64,000 bases of DNA from Melastoma dodecandrum (lineage: Eukaryota; Streptophyta; Magnoliopsida; Myrtales; Melastomataceae), in the NCBI GenBank assembly GCA_029817715.1, contig JARUPY010000090.1, positions 1,426,001 through 1,490,000 on the forward strand, written 5' to 3'. How positions within the stretch are numbered: position 1 is the stretch's first letter; every line of letters starts with the position of its first letter. Positions 16,893 to 27,892 of this stretch are shown piece by piece. The notes under the pieces were generated by a model. It was not told the DNA's origin and did not search any database. It saw only the letters and a list, made by a program, of their open reading frames with translations. The position numbers and the translations under genes were made by a program.

Positions 16893-17771
16893 TCACACCC
16901 GCGGGATCACGTCGACCTGGACGTCGACGTCCTGCTCGCGCGAGCCGAGGATGATGCCGGCGACGGGGGAGATGTCGGCGTAGTCGCGGCCGCGCGCGAG
17001 GATGATGTGGTCGTTGCCGATCATGATGTCGTTGGTCGGGTCGAGCCCGATCCAGCCGGCCTCCTCGCCGCACCAGACCGCGACCCAGGCGTGGGTGGCG
17101 TCGGCGCCTTCGAGCCGCGGCTTGCCCTCGGGCGGGATGGTGCGGATGTAGCCGGACACATAGCCGGCCGGCAGACCGAGCCCGCGCAGGCCCGAGATCA
17201 TGATGTGCGCGAAGTCCTGGCAGACGCCGTGGCGCTTCTGGAACGCCTCGGACAGCGGCGTCGAGACGATCGTCGCCTTGGGATCGTAGCGGAACTCGGT
17301 CCTGATGCGGTGCATCAGCTCGCGCGCGCCGGCGAGCACCGGACGCCCCGGCGGGAAGCTGGCGCGCGCATAATCGGTCGCCGGCAGGTAGTGGGGGACG
17401 AAACGACTGGGGTGCAGGTAGTGCGCCGGCGCTTCGGGATCGAGCGAGCGCGAGGCGAAGGCGGCGTCGCGGACGGTCTCCCACGCCGGCGTCGTGTCCT
17501 CGGGCGGCGGCGGCCCGCGCTCGATCTCGACCGTGGTGCGTGTCGCAACGACGAGCGTCTTGTGCGCGGTCTCGATCTGCATCTGCGTCACGCGATTGCC
17601 GAAGAAGCAGACGCGTTCGCTGGTCAGGTCGGGCGCCGGGTCGATGTCGATCCGGCTGGCGAAGACAATCTGCCCCGCCTCCTCGCGCGGCAGCAGCCGC
17701 AGCGCGCAATTCGAGTAGGTGACGAAGGAACCGTACTCGTAGGTCGTGATGTGGCGGATGTCGTAGATCAT
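16893..17771 (-). CDS. Transglutaminase-like cysteine protein with bacterial N-terminal domain
   Basis: A 292-residue protein. Residues about 1-80 are the bacterial transglutaminase N-terminal beta domain (HITTYEYGSFVTYSNCALRLLPR). The core has Cys184 in RHGVCQDFAH, His in ATHAWVAVW near residue 225 and Asp in WIGLDPTND near residue 243, a complete triad. Homologues act as peptidases or amide-bond enzymes with unknown targets. It follows the ATP-grasp/alpha-E gene by 10 bases, and the family association of these two is well known. Confidence 0.9.
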   Translation of the reverse strand: MIYDIRHITTYEYGSFVTYSNCALRLLPREEAGQIVFASRIDIDPAPDLTSERVCFFGNRVTQMQIETAHKTLVVATRTTVEIERGPPPPEDTTPAWETVRDAAFASRSLDPEAPAHYLHPSRFVPHYLPATDYARASFPPGRPVLAGARELMHRIRTEFRYDPKATIVSTPLSEAFQKRHGVCQDFAHIMISGLRGLGLPAGYVSGYIRTIPPEGKPRLEGADATHAWVAVWCGEEAGWIGLDPTNDIMIGNDHIILARGRDYADISPVAGIILGSREQDVDVQVDVIPRV

Positions 17772-17781
17772 GCCGAACTTA

Positions 17782-20301
17782 TCACGCGAGCCCCACCGCC
17801 TTGTCGGCCTTCACGGCATTGGGGCCGTGCAGGAAGTAGCGGGCGGCGATCGCTTCGGCGAGCGAGAGCAGGCGCTGCTCGAACCCGAGGATCGCGTCGT
17901 TGTCGAGGTCGGCGGCGACCGCCGTCGTCAGGTCGGCATGCAGCTGCAGCGCGATGCGGCGCGGGACCTCGAGCATCCCGTCCTCGTTCAGCTGCGGCAG
18001 GTTGCCGAGATGCTCGGAAAGCCGCTCCACCTGGAAGGCGACCGAGCGCGGGTTGTAGGTGTCGAGGATCGCCATGTCGCGCACGAGCTCCAGCGAGACG
18101 CCGACGAGATAGCGCGAGCGATAGGTGATCTGCGAGTCGATGAGCTCGAGCAGGGTGGAGAGCCCGTCGGCGAACCCATCGGGGCAGGCGAGGCGGCGCG
18201 CGAAGCGGCAGGTATTGATCGCCCGCTCGACGCGACGCCCCATGTCGAGCAGATGCCAGCCGGCGCCGCGGTTCATGTTCTCCTGCGCGAGCCCGGCGAT
18301 CGCGACGAGGCGGCGCAGCGACGTGTCGACGATCTCGCCGACGTCGGCCTCGGTCAGCGGCGCGAGCTGGTCGCGCTTCAAACCTTCGTAGGCGTCCTCG
18401 ATGTTGCGCCAGGTGTCGGTGGAGAGGCGCTCGCGGATGAAGGAGGCGGCGCGCCGCGCGTCCTCGACGAGGGCGAACGCCGAGCCGAACTCCTCCGTGG
18501 CGAACAGCGCGACGGCGGCGAGCGCCGTGCCGCCGAGGTCGGGCGATCGTTCCTCGGGCAGCGCGCCGATGCGGTCGAGCAGCACCTCGAGCCGGCCCAT
18601 CGTCCATTTCGCGTCGGAGTTCGGCGTCGCGGACTCGATCATGCGGCCGACGAACGCGCGGGTGACGCGCAGCACGGTCTCGGCGCGCTCGAGGTAGCGG
18701 CCGAACCAGAACAGGTTGTCGGCGGCGCGCGAGGGCAGGTTGCCGAGGATGCGGCGGATGCGGACGCCGCCTTCGCGCGGCAGCAGCGAGGTCGGCAGCA
18801 CCGGGGCGTCGCCGAGCACCCAGACGTCGGCGGACTGCGTCTCGGCGCCCATCGTGACGGCGCGCGCGTCGAGCCGGCGCGACACGCGGCAGAAGCCACC
18901 GGGCATCACCACCCAGCCGTGCGGCGTGCGCGCCGCGAAGACGCGCAGCGTGAACGGACGCGGCTGCAGCTGGCCGTCGACCCAGACCGGCGTCGTCGAG
19001 AGCTTGACGATCTCCTGGCCGACCCAGTCGACGCCGCGCGCGTCGATCGCCGCGCGAAGCGCGTCCTTGTCGCTGGGCGACATGTTGGCGCCGATCACGG
19101 ATTGGCCGAGGTCGCCGCCGGGCACCGAATTGCCGTAGGCGCCGCGCAGCGTCAGCCCGTCGAGCCGCGACAACACCGTCTGGCGATCGCCGTCGCGCCC
19201 GCACCACCAGGTCGCGATGTTGGGGAGCTTCAGGCTCTCGCCGGTCAGATACCGGCAGATGCTCGGCATGAAGCTCATCATGACGGGCGATTCGACGACG
19301 CCGGCGCCGAGCGCGTTGGCGACGACGACGCGGCCGCCGCGCAGCACGTCGAGCAGGCCCGGCACGCCGAGCCGCGAGCGGGCGTTGAGCTCGAGCGGGT
19401 CGGCGAAGTCGGAATCGATGCGGCGCAGCACGACATCGGCGCGCTTCAGCCCGGCGATGGTGCGCACGTGCAGGTCGCCGTCGCGGACGGTGAGATCGGC
19501 GCCCTCGACGAGCTGGAGGCCGAGGTAGCGCGCGAGATAGGCCTGCTCGAAATAGGTCTCGTTGTAGGGCCCCGGAGTCAGCAGGCAGATGCGTGGATCG
19601 GAACGCTCGGCGTTCGCGGCGAGCCCCTGGCGGAACGCGTCGAAGAACGGCGCGAGACGCTCGACGTTCATGTCGCGGTAGAGGTGAGGGAAGGTGCGCG
19701 AGAGCACCAGGCGGTTGGCGAGCGCGTAGCCGGCGCCGGACGGCGCCTGCGCGCGGTCGGAGAGCACCCACCAGCGCCCGTCCGGACCCCGCCCGAGATC
19801 GACGGCGTAGAGGTGCAGGTAATGCTGGCCCTTGCCGAGCACGCCGGCGAGCGGCTGCAGATAATCTGAGGCGCCGGCGATCGCCACGGCCGGCAGCACG
19901 CCGTCCTCGACGAGCCGGCCCGATCCGTAGACGTCCTGCAGCACGTCTTCGAGAAGGTCGGCGCGCTGGATCACGCCGGCGGCGATGGCGCTCCAGTCCT
20001 GGGCGCCCAGCAGCAACGGCAGATGCGCGATCGGCCACGGCGTCTCGCTCTTGTCGCCGTAGGCGCGGTAGGACACGCCGCTGTCGCGGATGTGCCGGTC
20101 CGCGGTGGAGAAGCGCCGCTCGATCTCGCCCTGGCCCAGCTCGATGAGGCGCCGGATGAAGGTGAGCCACGCCGCGCGCGGACGCCCCTCGGGATCGATG
20201 AACTCGTCGGGGACGCCGGGCAGCGGGCGATAGCGCGCAACCGTCTCGTCGAGCTGGGAGAAGCCCGGTAGCTCGGTCCTGATCGCCTGCGCCCCCGTCA
20301 T
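17782..20301 (-). CDS. Circularly permuted ATP-grasp protein fused to an alpha-E domain
   Basis: An 839-residue fusion. Residues about 30-510 are the circularly permuted ATP-grasp type 2 domain ([86 protein letters not shown]). Residues about 515-839 are the helical alpha-E domain, beginning [20 protein letters not shown]. In many genomes these two domains are separate genes. Comparative work predicts that the set makes amide bonds on peptides or a small metabolite, but the product is unknown. It lies 12 bases after the DUF2126 protein gene and 10 bases before the second transglutaminase gene, so the three are very likely one operon. Confidence 0.92.
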   Translation of the reverse strand: MTGAQAIRTELPGFSQLDETVARYRPLPGVPDEFIDPEGRPRAAWLTFIRRLIELGQGEIERRFSTADRHIRDSGVSYRAYGDKSETPWPIAHLPLLLGAQDWSAIAAGVIQRADLLEDVLQDVYGSGRLVEDGVLPAVAIAGASDYLQPLAGVLGKGQHYLHLYAVDLGRGPDGRWWVLSDRAQAPSGAGYALANRLVLSRTFPHLYRDMNVERLAPFFDAFRQGLAANAERSDPRICLLTPGPYNETYFEQAYLARYLGLQLVEGADLTVRDGDLHVRTIAGLKRADVVLRRIDSDFADPLELNARSRLGVPGLLDVLRGGRVVVANALGAGVVESPVMMSFMPSICRYLTGESLKLPNIATWWCGRDGDRQTVLSRLDGLTLRGAYGNSVPGGDLGQSVIGANMSPSDKDALRAAIDARGVDWVGQEIVKLSTTPVWVDGQLQPRPFTLRVFAARTPHGWVVMPGGFCRVSRRLDARAVTMGAETQSADVWVLGDAPVLPTSLLPREGGVRIRRILGNLPSRAADNLFWFGRYLERAETVLRVTRAFVGRMIESATPNSDAKWTMGRLEVLLDRIGALPEERSPDLGGTALAAVALFATEEFGSAFALVEDARRAASFIRERLSTDTWRNIEDAYEGLKRDQLAPLTEADVGEIVDTSLRRLVAIAGLAQENMNRGAGWHLLDMGRRVERAINTCRFARRLACPDGFADGLSTLLELIDSQITYRSRYLVGVSLELVRDMAILDTYNPRSVAFQVERLSEHLGNLPQLNEDGMLEVPRRIALQLHADLTTAVAADLDNDAILGFEQRLLSLAEAIAARYFLHGPNAVKADKAVGLA

Positions 20302-20313
20302 GCGGACATTTTG

Positions 20314-23300
20314 CTAAAGCACCTTCCTGCGCAGGTCGAGGGTCAGAGGGAACTCCAGGCTCGGTTGCTCGTGGGGAATATCATATTCCCCCGGGGTGTG
20401 TCCGAAGGTTTCGAAGCGGGCAAGCCGTCGCGCCTCCGCTTCGAAGGCGTTGATCGGGAACGTATCGTAGTTGCGGCCGCCGGGATGAATCACGTGATAG
20501 ACGCAGCCGCCGAGCGAGCGCTTCGACCAGGAATCGTAGAGGTCGAAGGTCAGCGGCGCGTCGACCTCGAGCGTCGGATGCAGCCCTTCCGGCGGCTTCC
20601 AGGCCTTGAAGCGCACGCCGGCGACGGCCTGGCCGGATGCGCCGGTCGGCGTCATCGGCAGCGGCCGGCCGTTGCAGGTGACGCGGTGGCGCCCCGGCAC
20701 GAAGCCGTCCACCTTGACCTGCAGCCGCTCCATCGAGGAGTCGACGTAGCGCACCGTGCCGCCGGCCGAGCCGCTCTCGCCCAGCACGTGCCACGGCTCG
20801 AGCGCCTGGCGGATCTCCATCTGCGCGCCGCCGGCCGTCACGGTGCCGATCAGCGGAAAGCGGAACTCGAGCTGCGCGGTGAACCAGGTCGGATCGAAGG
20901 CGTAGCCGGCGCGTCGGAGGTCGGCGAGGACGCCCTCGAAATCCTCCCAGAGGAAATGCGGCAGCATGAACCGGTCGTGCAGCGTCGTGCCCCAGCGCGT
21001 GAAGCCGCCGTCCTGCGGCTCGCGCCAGAACCAGGCGACGAAGGCCCGCAACAGCAGCTGCTGCGCGAGGCTCATGCGCGCGTCCGGCGGCATCTCGAAG
21101 GAGCGGAACTCGATCAGGCCGAGCCGTCCGGTCGGGCTGTCCGGCGAATAGAGCTTGTCGATGCAGATCTCGGAGCGGTGGGTGTTTCCGGTGACGTCGG
21201 TGAGGATGTTGCGGAACAAACGATCGACGAGCCACAGCGGGCAGCTCTCGCCCGGCTTCGGCGCCTTCGGGTTGGGGACCTGGCTGAGCGCGATCTCCAG
21301 CTCGTAGAGGCCGTCGTGACGGGCCTCGTCGATCCGCGGCGCCTGGCTCGTCGGCCCGATATAGAGCCCCGAGAACAGGTAGGAGAGCGCCGGATGGCGC
21401 TGCCAGTAGAGCACGAAGCTCTTCAACAGGTCAGGGCGGCGCAGGAACGGCGAGTCGGCCGGCGTCGTGCCGCCCATGACGACATGGTTGCCGCCGCCGG
21501 TGCCGGTGTGGCGGCCGTCGGTCATGAACTTGTCGGCGCCGAGCCGGCACTGGCGCGCGTCCTCGTAGATGCCGGTGGTGATCGCCACCGCCTCGCGCCA
21601 GCTCTTGGCCGGATGCACGTTGACCTCGATCACGCCGGGGTCCGGCGTCACCTTGATCAAGTCGAGGCGCGGATCGATCGGCGGTCCGTAGCCCTCGATA
21701 TGCACCGGCGTCGCGTTCTCGGCAGCCGTGCGCTCGACCGCCTCGAGCAGCTCGAGATAATCCTCGAGCTTCTTGGTCGGCGGCATGAACACGCAGACGA
21801 CGCCGTCGCGCGGCTCGACCGAGATCGCCGTGCGCACCGCGCCGGAGACGAGGTCGTCGGTGCGGTCGGGGTTCTGGTCGAGCGGCTCGAGCCCGTGCTC
21901 CTCGCGCTCGCGGACGCCTTCGGCCGCGGCGGTGTCGATCGCGTCGACCTCGGGCACGCCCGACTCCGGCATGCCCGTCGGCCCATGGTCCGGCAAGGGA
22001 TCGCGCTCGGCGATCGGGTCCGGATCGTTGACGAAGGGGTAGGCCGACGGCGGCACGTGCGGCAGCGAGTCGAGCGGCAGGCGGAAGCCGACCGGCGAGT
22101 CGCCGGGCGTCAGGAACAGCTCGCCGCGGCGGAACTGCCAGCGCTCGCTCGCCCAGCGCGGCTGCACGACCGGCTTGGCGTTCCAGCTCTGCACCGGCAG
22201 CACGAAGCCGGTCGGCTCCGACAGCCCCTGCGAGAAGGTGCGCACCATCCGGCTGCGCGCCTCCGCGTCGTTGATCTTCGGGTCGAGCACCGAGACGTTG
22301 GGCGGCAGCTGCGCTTCCTTGCCGACCCAGGCCACCGTGTCCTCGTAGGCGGGCAGGACGTTGCGCGGGGGCAGACCGAGATTACGGGCGATGCCCTCGG
22401 CGATCGCCGCCGCCTTCTTGCGCGCGGTGGCGACGATTTCGGGAGACGTCGGCGCCTTCGCGTGCTCCTCCGCGCTCTTCGTCGTGTCGACGACGGCGAT
22501 CAGCGAGGGGTCGTGCCAGATCGGCTTGCCGTCGCGGCGCCAGTACAGCGCGAACGCCCAGCGCGGCAGCGTCTCGCCCGGGTACCACTTGCCCTGGCCG
22601 TAGTGCAGCATGCCGCCGGGCGCGAAGCGATCGCGCAGCCTGCGGATCAGCTTGTCGGCGAAGACGCGCTTGGTCTCGCCGACCGCGTTGATCCGCCATT
22701 CCAGCGCCTCGAAATCGTCGATCGAGACGAAGGTCGGCTCGCCGCCCATCGTCAGGCGCACGTCCTGCTTTTGCAGATCGGCGTCGATCGCCTCGCCGAG
22801 CGCATCGAGCCGGCGCCACGCGTCGTCGGAGAACGGCGCGCTGACGCGCGGCGCCTCGGCGAGGCGCGCGACCTTCATGTCGAAGGCGAACTCGCCGCCG
22901 GTCGGCTCGACGAGGCCGGAGATCGGCGCCGAGGAGCGATAATGCGGCGTCGCGCAGACCGGCAGGTGGCCCTCGCCGCAGAACAGGCCGGAGGTCGCGT
23001 CGAGCCCGAGCCAGCCGGCGCCTGGGATGTAGACCTCGGCCCAGGCATGCAGGTCGGTGAAGTCCTTGCGCGTCCCTTTCGGCCCCTCGACGGGATCGAT
23101 GTCGGGCACGAGCTGGATCAGGTAGCCGGAGACGAACCGCGCGGCGAGGCCGATGTGGCGGGCGAGATGGACGAGCAGCCAGGCCGAGTCGCGGCAGGAG
23201 CCGGCGCGGCGCGTCAGCGTCTCCTCCGGGGTCTGCACGCCGGCCTCCATGCGAACCTCGTAGCGGATCGCCTGCGCCAGGCCGCTGTTCAAGGCGATGA

Positions 23301-23733
23301 GGTACTCGACGGTGCGCATCGGCCCCTTGGGCAGCGTCGCGAGATAGACGTCGAAGGCCGTGCCCTGCGGCTCGACCATGAGGTAGGGCGCGAGCTCGGT
23401 CTTCAGCTCGCCCGGATAGTCGAACGGACAGCTCTCCGCGTAGGGCTCGGTGAAGAAGTCGAACGGGTTGAAGACCGCCAGCTCGGCGACGAAGTCGACC
23501 TCGATCTTGAACTCGCGCGTCTTCTCCGGGAAGACGAGGCGCGCCAGCCAGTTGCCGAACGGGTCCTGCTGCCAATTGATGAAATGGTTGGCCGGCGTCA
23601 CCTTGAGCGAATAGCTCGGCACGTTGGTCCGGCAATGCGGCGCGGGACGCAATCTGATCGTCTGCGGCCCGAGCGAGATGGGCTTGTCGTAGGTGTAGTG
23701 CGTGAGGTGCGTGACGCCGGCGGAGATGGGCAA
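20314..23733 (-). CDS. Large transglutaminase/DUF2126 protein
   Basis: About 1,139 residues. The N-terminus ([27 protein letters not shown]) is the bacterial transglutaminase N-terminal domain, followed by the core with Cys in [19 protein letters not shown], His in [23 protein letters not shown] and Asp in the same segment, at about residues 170-250. The remaining 800 residues are DUF2126 ([54 protein letters not shown]). This architecture is a regular partner of the ATP-grasp/alpha-E genes. I chose the TTG at 23733 because homologues begin a few residues before the THYTYD segment; an ATG at 23799 would add 22 residues. Confidence 0.9.
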   Translation of the reverse strand: MPISAGVTHLTHYTYDKPISLGPQTIRLRPAPHCRTNVPSYSLKVTPANHFINWQQDPFGNWLARLVFPEKTREFKIEVDFVAELAVFNPFDFFTEPYAESCPFDYPGELKTELAPYLMVEPQGTAFDVYLATLPKGPMRTVEYLIALNSGLAQAIRYEVRMEAGVQTPEETLTRRAGSCRDSAWLLVHLARHIGLAARFVSGYLIQLVPDIDPVEGPKGTRKDFTDLHAWAEVYIPGAGWLGLDATSGLFCGEGHLPVCATPHYRSSAPISGLVEPTGGEFAFDMKVARLAEAPRVSAPFSDDAWRRLDALGEAIDADLQKQDVRLTMGGEPTFVSIDDFEALEWRINAVGETKRVFADKLIRRLRDRFAPGGMLHYGQGKWYPGETLPRWAFALYWRRDGKPIWHDPSLIAVVDTTKSAEEHAKAPTSPEIVATARKKAAAIAEGIARNLGLPPRNVLPAYEDTVAWVGKEAQLPPNVSVLDPKINDAEARSRMVRTFSQGLSEPTGFVLPVQSWNAKPVVQPRWASERWQFRRGELFLTPGDSPVGFRLPLDSLPHVPPSAYPFVNDPDPIAERDPLPDHGPTGMPESGVPEVDAIDTAAAEGVREREEHGLEPLDQNPDRTDDLVSGAVRTAISVEPRDGVVCVFMPPTKKLEDYLELLEAVERTAAENATPVHIEGYGPPIDPRLDLIKVTPDPGVIEVNVHPAKSWREAVAITTGIYEDARQCRLGADKFMTDGRHTGTGGGNHVVMGGTTPADSPFLRRPDLLKSFVLYWQRHPALSYLFSGLYIGPTSQAPRIDEARHDGLYELEIALSQVPNPKAPKPGESCPLWLVDRLFRNILTDVTGNTHRSEICIDKLYSPDSPTGRLGLIEFRSFEMPPDARMSLAQQLLLRAFVAWFWREPQDGGFTRWGTTLHDRFMLPHFLWEDFEGVLADLRRAGYAFDPTWFTAQLEFRFPLIGTVTAGGAQMEIRQALEPWHVLGESGSAGGTVRYVDSSMERLQVKVDGFVPGRHRVTCNGRPLPMTPTGASGQAVAGVRFKAWKPPEGLHPTLEVDAPLTFDLYDSWSKRSLGGCVYHVIHPGGRNYDTFPINAFEAEARRLARFETFGHTPGEYDIPHEQPSLEFPLTLDLRRKVL

Positions 23734-23898
23734 GGGCCGTCTTCTCGCGTTCTGAGGGAACCGGAGCGCAGACTTAGGCTCCGCTGTTATGGCACGCAAC
23801 GTTCGTGCCTCGCCTCCGCGCGATCTCGCTTCCTACCGCGGGTTCCCGGCGGTTCTTGGCTTGCCGCGGCGGCGCCGGCTCGCGTAGACGCTGCGGCC

Positions 23899-25131
23899 AT
23901 GGTCTCGCCCCTCGCTCCCGCCTTCGTCCCCGAGATGCCGCCGATCGACGGCGTGCGCTTCGCGACCGGCGCCGCCGGCATCCGCTACAAGGGCCGCACC
24001 GACGTCCTGCTGGCTTTGTTCGACAAGGGCACGCAGGTCGCCGGCGTGTTCACCACCTCGAAGTGCCCGTCGGCGCCGGTCGACTGGTGCCGGGCCCGGC
24101 TCGCGCAGGGCAAGGCGCGGGCGCTGCTCGTCAACTCTGGCAACGCCAACGCCTTCACCGGCAAGACCGGCGCGCAGGCCGCAGCCTTCTCCGCCAAGCT
24201 GGCGGCGAAGGCGGCGGGCGTCCCGGAAAAGCAGATCTTCCTCGCCTCGACCGGCGTCATCGGCGAGCCGCTCGACGCCTCGAAATTCGACGGCGTGCTG
24301 GAGGGGCTGGCCGAGGCGGCGACCCCAGAGGGGATCGGCGAGGCCGCCAAGGCGATCATGACCACCGACACTTTTCCGAAGCTCGCGACCGCCGAAGCCG
24401 AGATCGACGGTGTGAGCGTCCGGATCAACGGCATCGCCAAGGGCGCCGGCATGATCGCGCCGGACATGGCGACGATGCTGGCGTTCGTCTTCACCGATGC
24501 GCCGATCGCCGCGCCGGCGTTGCAGGCGATGCTGTCGAAGGGCGTGAAGACGAGCTTCAACGCCATCACCGTCGACAGCGACACCTCGACGTCGGACACG
24601 CTGCTTCTCTTCGCCACCGGCGCCGCCGCGGCGCGCGGCGCCCCGACGATCGCCACGGCCGCCGACCGCCGGCTGAAGAGCTTCAAGGCGGCGCTCGGGG
24701 CGGTGCTGCTCGATCTCGCCCACCAGGTGGTCAAGGACGGCGAGGGCGCGCGCAAGTTCATCGAGGTGGCCGTCGAGGGCGCCGAGAGCGACCGCGCGGC
24801 CAAGACCATCGCGATGTCGATCGCCAACTCGCCGCTGGTGAAGACCGCCGTCGCCGGCGAGGACGCCAATTGGGGCCGCGTCGTCATGGCCGTCGGCAAG
24901 GCCGGCGAGGCGGCCGACCGCGATCGCCTCGCGATCTGGTTCGCCGGCACGCGCGTCGCCCACAAGGGCCTGCGCGACCCCGCCTACGACGAGGGCCAGG
25001 TCTCCGAGCTGATGCGGGCTCCGCACGTGCCGATCAAGGTCGACCTCGGCCTCGGCAGGGGCAAGGCGACGGTGTGGACCTGCGACCTGACCAAGGAATA
25101 TATCGCGATCAACGGCGACTACCGCTCGTGA
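23899..25131 (+). CDS. argJ: Bifunctional glutamate N-acetyltransferase / amino-acid acetyltransferase ArgJ
   Basis: This 410-residue enzyme moves the acetyl group from N-acetylornithine to glutamate in the cyclic arginine pathway and may also use acetyl-CoA. It is made as one chain that cuts itself before a Thr; here the site is Thr192 in [16 protein letters not shown]. Other conserved parts are [16 protein letters not shown] near residue 75, the [17 protein letters not shown] segment near residue 225 and the C-terminal NGDYRS. The ATG at 23899 is the start that fits homologues; the frame is open far upstream only because it runs antisense to the DUF2126 gene. The stop overlaps the mutT start. 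Confidence 0.95.
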   Translation: MVSPLAPAFVPEMPPIDGVRFATGAAGIRYKGRTDVLLALFDKGTQVAGVFTTSKCPSAPVDWCRARLAQGKARALLVNSGNANAFTGKTGAQAAAFSAKLAAKAAGVPEKQIFLASTGVIGEPLDASKFDGVLEGLAEAATPEGIGEAAKAIMTTDTFPKLATAEAEIDGVSVRINGIAKGAGMIAPDMATMLAFVFTDAPIAAPALQAMLSKGVKTSFNAITVDSDTSTSDTLLLFATGAAAARGAPTIATAADRRLKSFKAALGAVLLDLAHQVVKDGEGARKFIEVAVEGAESDRAAKTIAMSIANSPLVKTAVAGEDANWGRVVMAVGKAGEAADRDRLAIWFAGTRVAHKGLRDPAYDEGQVSELMRAPHVPIKVDLGLGRGKATVWTCDLTKEYIAINGDYRS

Positions 25132-25529
25132 AGCTCGTGCTCGTCGTCGCGGCGGCGCTGGTCGACGGCGACGGGCGCGTGCTGGTGAGCCAGCGCCCCG
25201 AGGGCAAGCAGCTTGCCGGCCTGTGGGAATTCCCCGGCGGAAAGGTCGAGCCGGGCGAGGGGCCGGAGGCGGCGCTGATCCGCGAGCTCGCCGAAGAACT
25301 CGGCATCGCCGTCGAGGCGGCCTGCCTGGCGCCGCTGACCTTCGCCAGCCACGCCTATCCCGAGATGCATCTCCTGATGCCGCTGTTCGTGTGCCGGCGC
25401 TGGAGCGGCATCGCGCAGTCGCGCGAGGGGCAGCCCCTTCGCTGGGTCAAGACGCGTGATCTGCGCGGACTGGCCATGCCGCCAGCCGACGCGCCGCTAA
25501 TCCCTTCGTTGGAAGAGCTGCTGGGCTAA
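25128..25529 (+). CDS. mutT: (Deoxy)nucleoside triphosphate pyrophosphohydrolase, MutT-type Nudix
   Basis: A 133-residue Nudix hydrolase. The Nudix box is complete: [24 protein letters not shown] near residues 38-61 (GX5EX7REUXEEXGU). The [33 protein letters not shown] opening is typical of MutT, which removes 8-oxo-dGTP to avoid mutations. The start is the GTG that overlaps the argJ stop (GTGA), so the two genes are translationally coupled. Confidence 0.92.
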   Translation: MKLVLVVAAALVDGDGRVLVSQRPEGKQLAGLWEFPGGKVEPGEGPEAALIRELAEELGIAVEAACLAPLTFASHAYPEMHLLMPLFVCRRWSGIAQSREGQPLRWVKTRDLRGLAMPPADAPLIPSLEELLG

Positions 25530-25689
25530 CGCGATTCGTCAACCGGCACAGGTCGAAAACGCAACGATATCAAATGCAAAAGATTGGTTTGCGAGGCACG
25601 GAACGAAATATGTCATTTTATGGTTCTTACTCGAAACGTAGGCCCACGGGCCAACAGATCGAAGGTACGCCAGCTTGGCGTTGACGCAT

Positions 25690-25890
25690 ATGAGCAGGTT
25701 GAAAGAACGAAAGATGGCGGAGCGGCAGGACAATGGGAGGCTGGAGACCCCGTCGATGACGGGGTACCGGCCCGGCATGTCCTCTCCCAAGATGATCGGC
25801 CGCAAGCTCGGCTCGCTGTACGGCGTCCCGAACGATCGCAAGCGCGAGATCGAGACGGCGCTGCAGAAGATCGACGGCAAGCTCGGCTGA
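25690..25890 (+). CDS. Small hypothetical protein
   Basis: A 66-residue basic protein with no signal peptide. The second half (GRKLGSLYGVPNDRKREIETALQKIDGKLG) is predicted helical and has the local GC-rich codon pattern, while the first third is AT-richer. The start is uncertain: ATG at 25690, TTG at 25675 and ATG at 25714 are possible. A strong terminator follows 21 bases after the stop, which supports a transcribed gene. I do not recognise a family. Confidence 0.5.
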   Translation: MSRLKERKMAERQDNGRLETPSMTGYRPGMSSPKMIGRKLGSLYGVPNDRKREIETALQKIDGKLG

Positions 25891-25911
25891 ACATGTTGCT
25901 TCTCCGAAATT

Positions 25912-25945
25912 AAAGGCCCCGGGCGTTTGCCGCGGGGCCTTTTTC
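25912..25945. terminator. Bidirectional terminator between the small gene and efp
   Basis: AAAGGCCCC (25912-25920) pairs with GGGGCCTTT (25934-25942), with a further GC closing pair, an 11-base loop and a T run. It can serve both the upstream small gene and the convergent efp gene. Confidence 0.85.
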
Positions 25946-25972
25946 GTTTCAGCAGCTCACCGAAGCGCCCAA

Positions 25973-26542
25973 TCAGTCCTTGGCGCGCTCGACGTAGGAG
26001 CCGTCCTCGGTCTGCACGACGACGCGGGTGCCGGTCGCGATATGCGGCGGCACCATGATGCGGGCGCCGTTCGACAGCTTCGCCGGCTTGTAGGACGACG
26101 AGGCGGTCTGGCCCTTCATCGCCGGCTCGGTCTCGACGATCTCGAGGGTGACGCGGGGCGGAAGCTGGATGCCGACGGGCGTGCCGTTGAACATCGAGAG
26201 CACGCAGACCATGCCTTCCTGCAGGTAGACCGCCTGGTTGCCGAGCACCTCGTCCGGCACGACGACCTGGTCGTAGCTCTCCTGGTTCATGAACGTGTAG
26301 CCGTCGGAATCCTGGTAGAGATACGAGAAGTTCGAATCCTCGACGAAGGCGCGCTCGACCTGCTCGGTCGTCTTGTAGCGGTCGGTCGTCTTCACGCCGT
26401 CGGAGAGCCGGCGCATGTCGATCTGCGTCGTCGGCGTGCCCTTGCCGGGATGGAAGCTCTCGGCGGTGAGCACGACATAGAGCTGGCCGTCCTCGCGCTC
26501 GATGATGTTGCCCTTGCGGATGGAACTGGCGATGACTTTCAC
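25973..26542 (-). CDS. efp: Elongation factor P
   Basis: A 189-residue translation factor that relieves ribosome stalling at poly-proline. The GTG at 26542 gives the family start [12 protein letters not shown]; the longer open frame to 26662 adds unrelated sequence. Lys34 in [10 protein letters not shown] is at the position that carries the beta-lysyl modification in E. coli, which agrees with the divergent epmA gene 122 bases away. The OB domains ([13 protein letters not shown] to the C-terminus) are complete, and the final segment is [19 protein letters not shown]. Confidence 0.96.
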   Translation of the reverse strand: MKVIASSIRKGNIIEREDGQLYVVLTAESFHPGKGTPTTQIDMRRLSDGVKTTDRYKTTEQVERAFVEDSNFSYLYQDSDGYTFMNQESYDQVVVPDEVLGNQAVYLQEGMVCVLSMFNGTPVGIQLPPRVTLEIVETEPAMKGQTASSSYKPAKLSNGARIMVPPHIATGTRVVVQTEDGSYVERAKD

Positions 26543-26664
26543 GGGCGAGCCCTTATAGAAACGGGGAAGGAGGGGGGCGTCCGCGCGCTGGCCCTCGGCA
26601 CGGCGGCGAAGCGGGCGCGCCTTCGCTAGCCGTGTTCCGCGTCCCTTTTCAAGCGAAATCACCG

Positions 26665-27702
26665 ATGATGCGACCTTCGCCCTGGTGGCGACCGGACGTC
26701 TTTGCCGCCCGCAAGCCGGCGCTCGCCGCGCGCGGCCGACTCGCCGCCGCGATCCGCGCGGACTTTCTGGCGGCCGGCCTCGTCGAGGTGGAGACGCCCG
26801 CGCTGCAGGTGTCGCCCGGCAACGAGACCCACATCTCCGCCTTCGCCACGGTCGCGCTCGGCGAGGTGCCGCAGCCGATGTACCTGCACTCGTCGCCGGA
26901 ATTCGCCTGCAAGAAGCTGCTGGCGGCCGGCGCCGGGGATCTCTTCACCTTCGCCCACGCCTATCGCAACCGCGAGCGCGGTCGTTTGCACCACCCCGAG
27001 TTCACGATGCTGGAATGGTACCGCGTCGGGGTCGGACCTTCCCTCTCCCTGCTGATGGACGATTGCCGGCGCATCCTGCGCCGCGCGGCCGAGATCGCGG
27101 CGGGCGGGCTTCTGCGCCACCGCGACGCCAGCGCCGAGGCCGCCGCCGAGCCGGAGGTGCTCACGGTCGTCGAGGCCTTCCGACGACACGCGGCGCTCGA
27201 CCTCGAGGCGCTGCTGCCCGACGAGCCCGACGCCTTCGCCCGCCTCGCCGAGGCGACGCGCGCCCGCGGCCTGCGCATCGCCGGCGACGACACCTGGTCC
27301 GATCTCTTCAGCAAGCTGGTGTCGGCGCAGGTCGAGCCGCACCTCGGGCACGGCCGCGCGACCTTCCTGACGCGCTATCCCGCGAGCGAGGCGGCCCTGG
27401 CGCGGCTCTGTCCGGACGACGACCGCTTCGCCGATCGTTTCGAGCTCTACGTCTGCGGCGTCGAGCTGGCGAACGCCTTCCACGAGCTGTCCGATCCGGC
27501 CGAGCAGCGCCGCCGCTTCATCGCGGCCGAGGCGGAGCGGGCGCGCATCTACGGCGAGACCTATCCGGTCGACGAGGATTTCCTGTCCGCGCTCGAGATC
27601 ATGCCCGAGGCCTGCGGCATCGCGCTCGGCTTCGATCGCCTCGTCATGCTGGCGACCGGCGCCGCGCATATCGAGGACGTGCTGTGGGCGCCGGTGGCAT
27701 GA
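26665..27702 (+). CDS. epmA: Elongation factor P-(R)-beta-lysine ligase EpmA
   Basis: A 345-residue class II lysyl-tRNA-synthetase-like enzyme without the anticodon-binding domain. It activates (R)-beta-lysine and transfers it to Lys34 of EF-P. Class II motifs are visible: motif 1 region ending [16 protein letters not shown] near residues 47-62, motif 2 [24 protein letters not shown] near residues 98-121, and motif 3 [15 protein letters not shown] near residue 320. The start ATG could also be the next codon. It is divergent from efp and followed, after a palindromic repeat element, by the broken epmB. Confidence 0.95.
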   Translation: MMRPSPWWRPDVFAARKPALAARGRLAAAIRADFLAAGLVEVETPALQVSPGNETHISAFATVALGEVPQPMYLHSSPEFACKKLLAAGAGDLFTFAHAYRNRERGRLHHPEFTMLEWYRVGVGPSLSLLMDDCRRILRRAAEIAAGGLLRHRDASAEAAAEPEVLTVVEAFRRHAALDLEALLPDEPDAFARLAEATRARGLRIAGDDTWSDLFSKLVSAQVEPHLGHGRATFLTRYPASEAALARLCPDDDRFADRFELYVCGVELANAFHELSDPAEQRRRFIAAEAERARIYGETYPVDEDFLSALEIMPEACGIALGFDRLVMLATGAAHIEDVLWAPVA

Positions 27703-27720
27703 GGGCGAGGTTGCAACGCG

Positions 27721-27873
27721 TCCCTTCTCCCGCCTGCGGGAGATTGTGGCTCGACGCAGTCGGGTCGGATGAGCGGCGTTTCCGTCTCTCGTCCGATGGT
27801 AGCCCAGGCGGAGAGACCCCTCATCCGACCCCGCTTTGCGGGGCCACCTTCTCCCGCAGGCGGGAGAAGGAGA
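27721..27873. repeat. Palindromic intergenic repeat element (REP/BIME-like)
   Basis: The stretch between epmA and epmB is built from nested inverted repeats. Hairpin one is TCTCCCGC-CT-GCGGGAGA (27726-27743). Hairpin two is CCTTCTCCCGC-AG-GCGGGAGAAGG (27847-27870), perfect over 11 pairs. Between them GTCGGATGAG (27764-27773) pairs with CTCATCCGAC (27820-27829), and GTCTCTC (27784-27790) with GAGAGAC (27811-27817). The shape matches families of dispersed palindromic repeats in alphaproteobacterial genomes. Only one full copy is in this window. Confidence 0.75.
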
Positions 27874-27892
27874 ACGTGTTGCGGAGATGCCT

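Noticed and set aside
16594..17709. 371-codon minus-strand frame spanning the His-rich gene and the transglutaminase
   Set aside because: Only the last 78 codons have a signal peptide and a ribosome site; the rest is a shifted frame inside the transglutaminase gene.
20311..23898. Very long plus-strand open frame ahead of argJ (about 1,200 codons)
   Set aside because: It is exactly antisense to the DUF2126 transglutaminase gene and rich in Arg and low-complexity sequence; only the part from 23899 is argJ.
25584..25913. Alternative 109-codon plus-strand frame overlapping the small gene before efp
   Set aside because: It covers the AT-rich leader, and the overlapping frame at 25690-25890 has the better codon pattern and helix-forming sequence.
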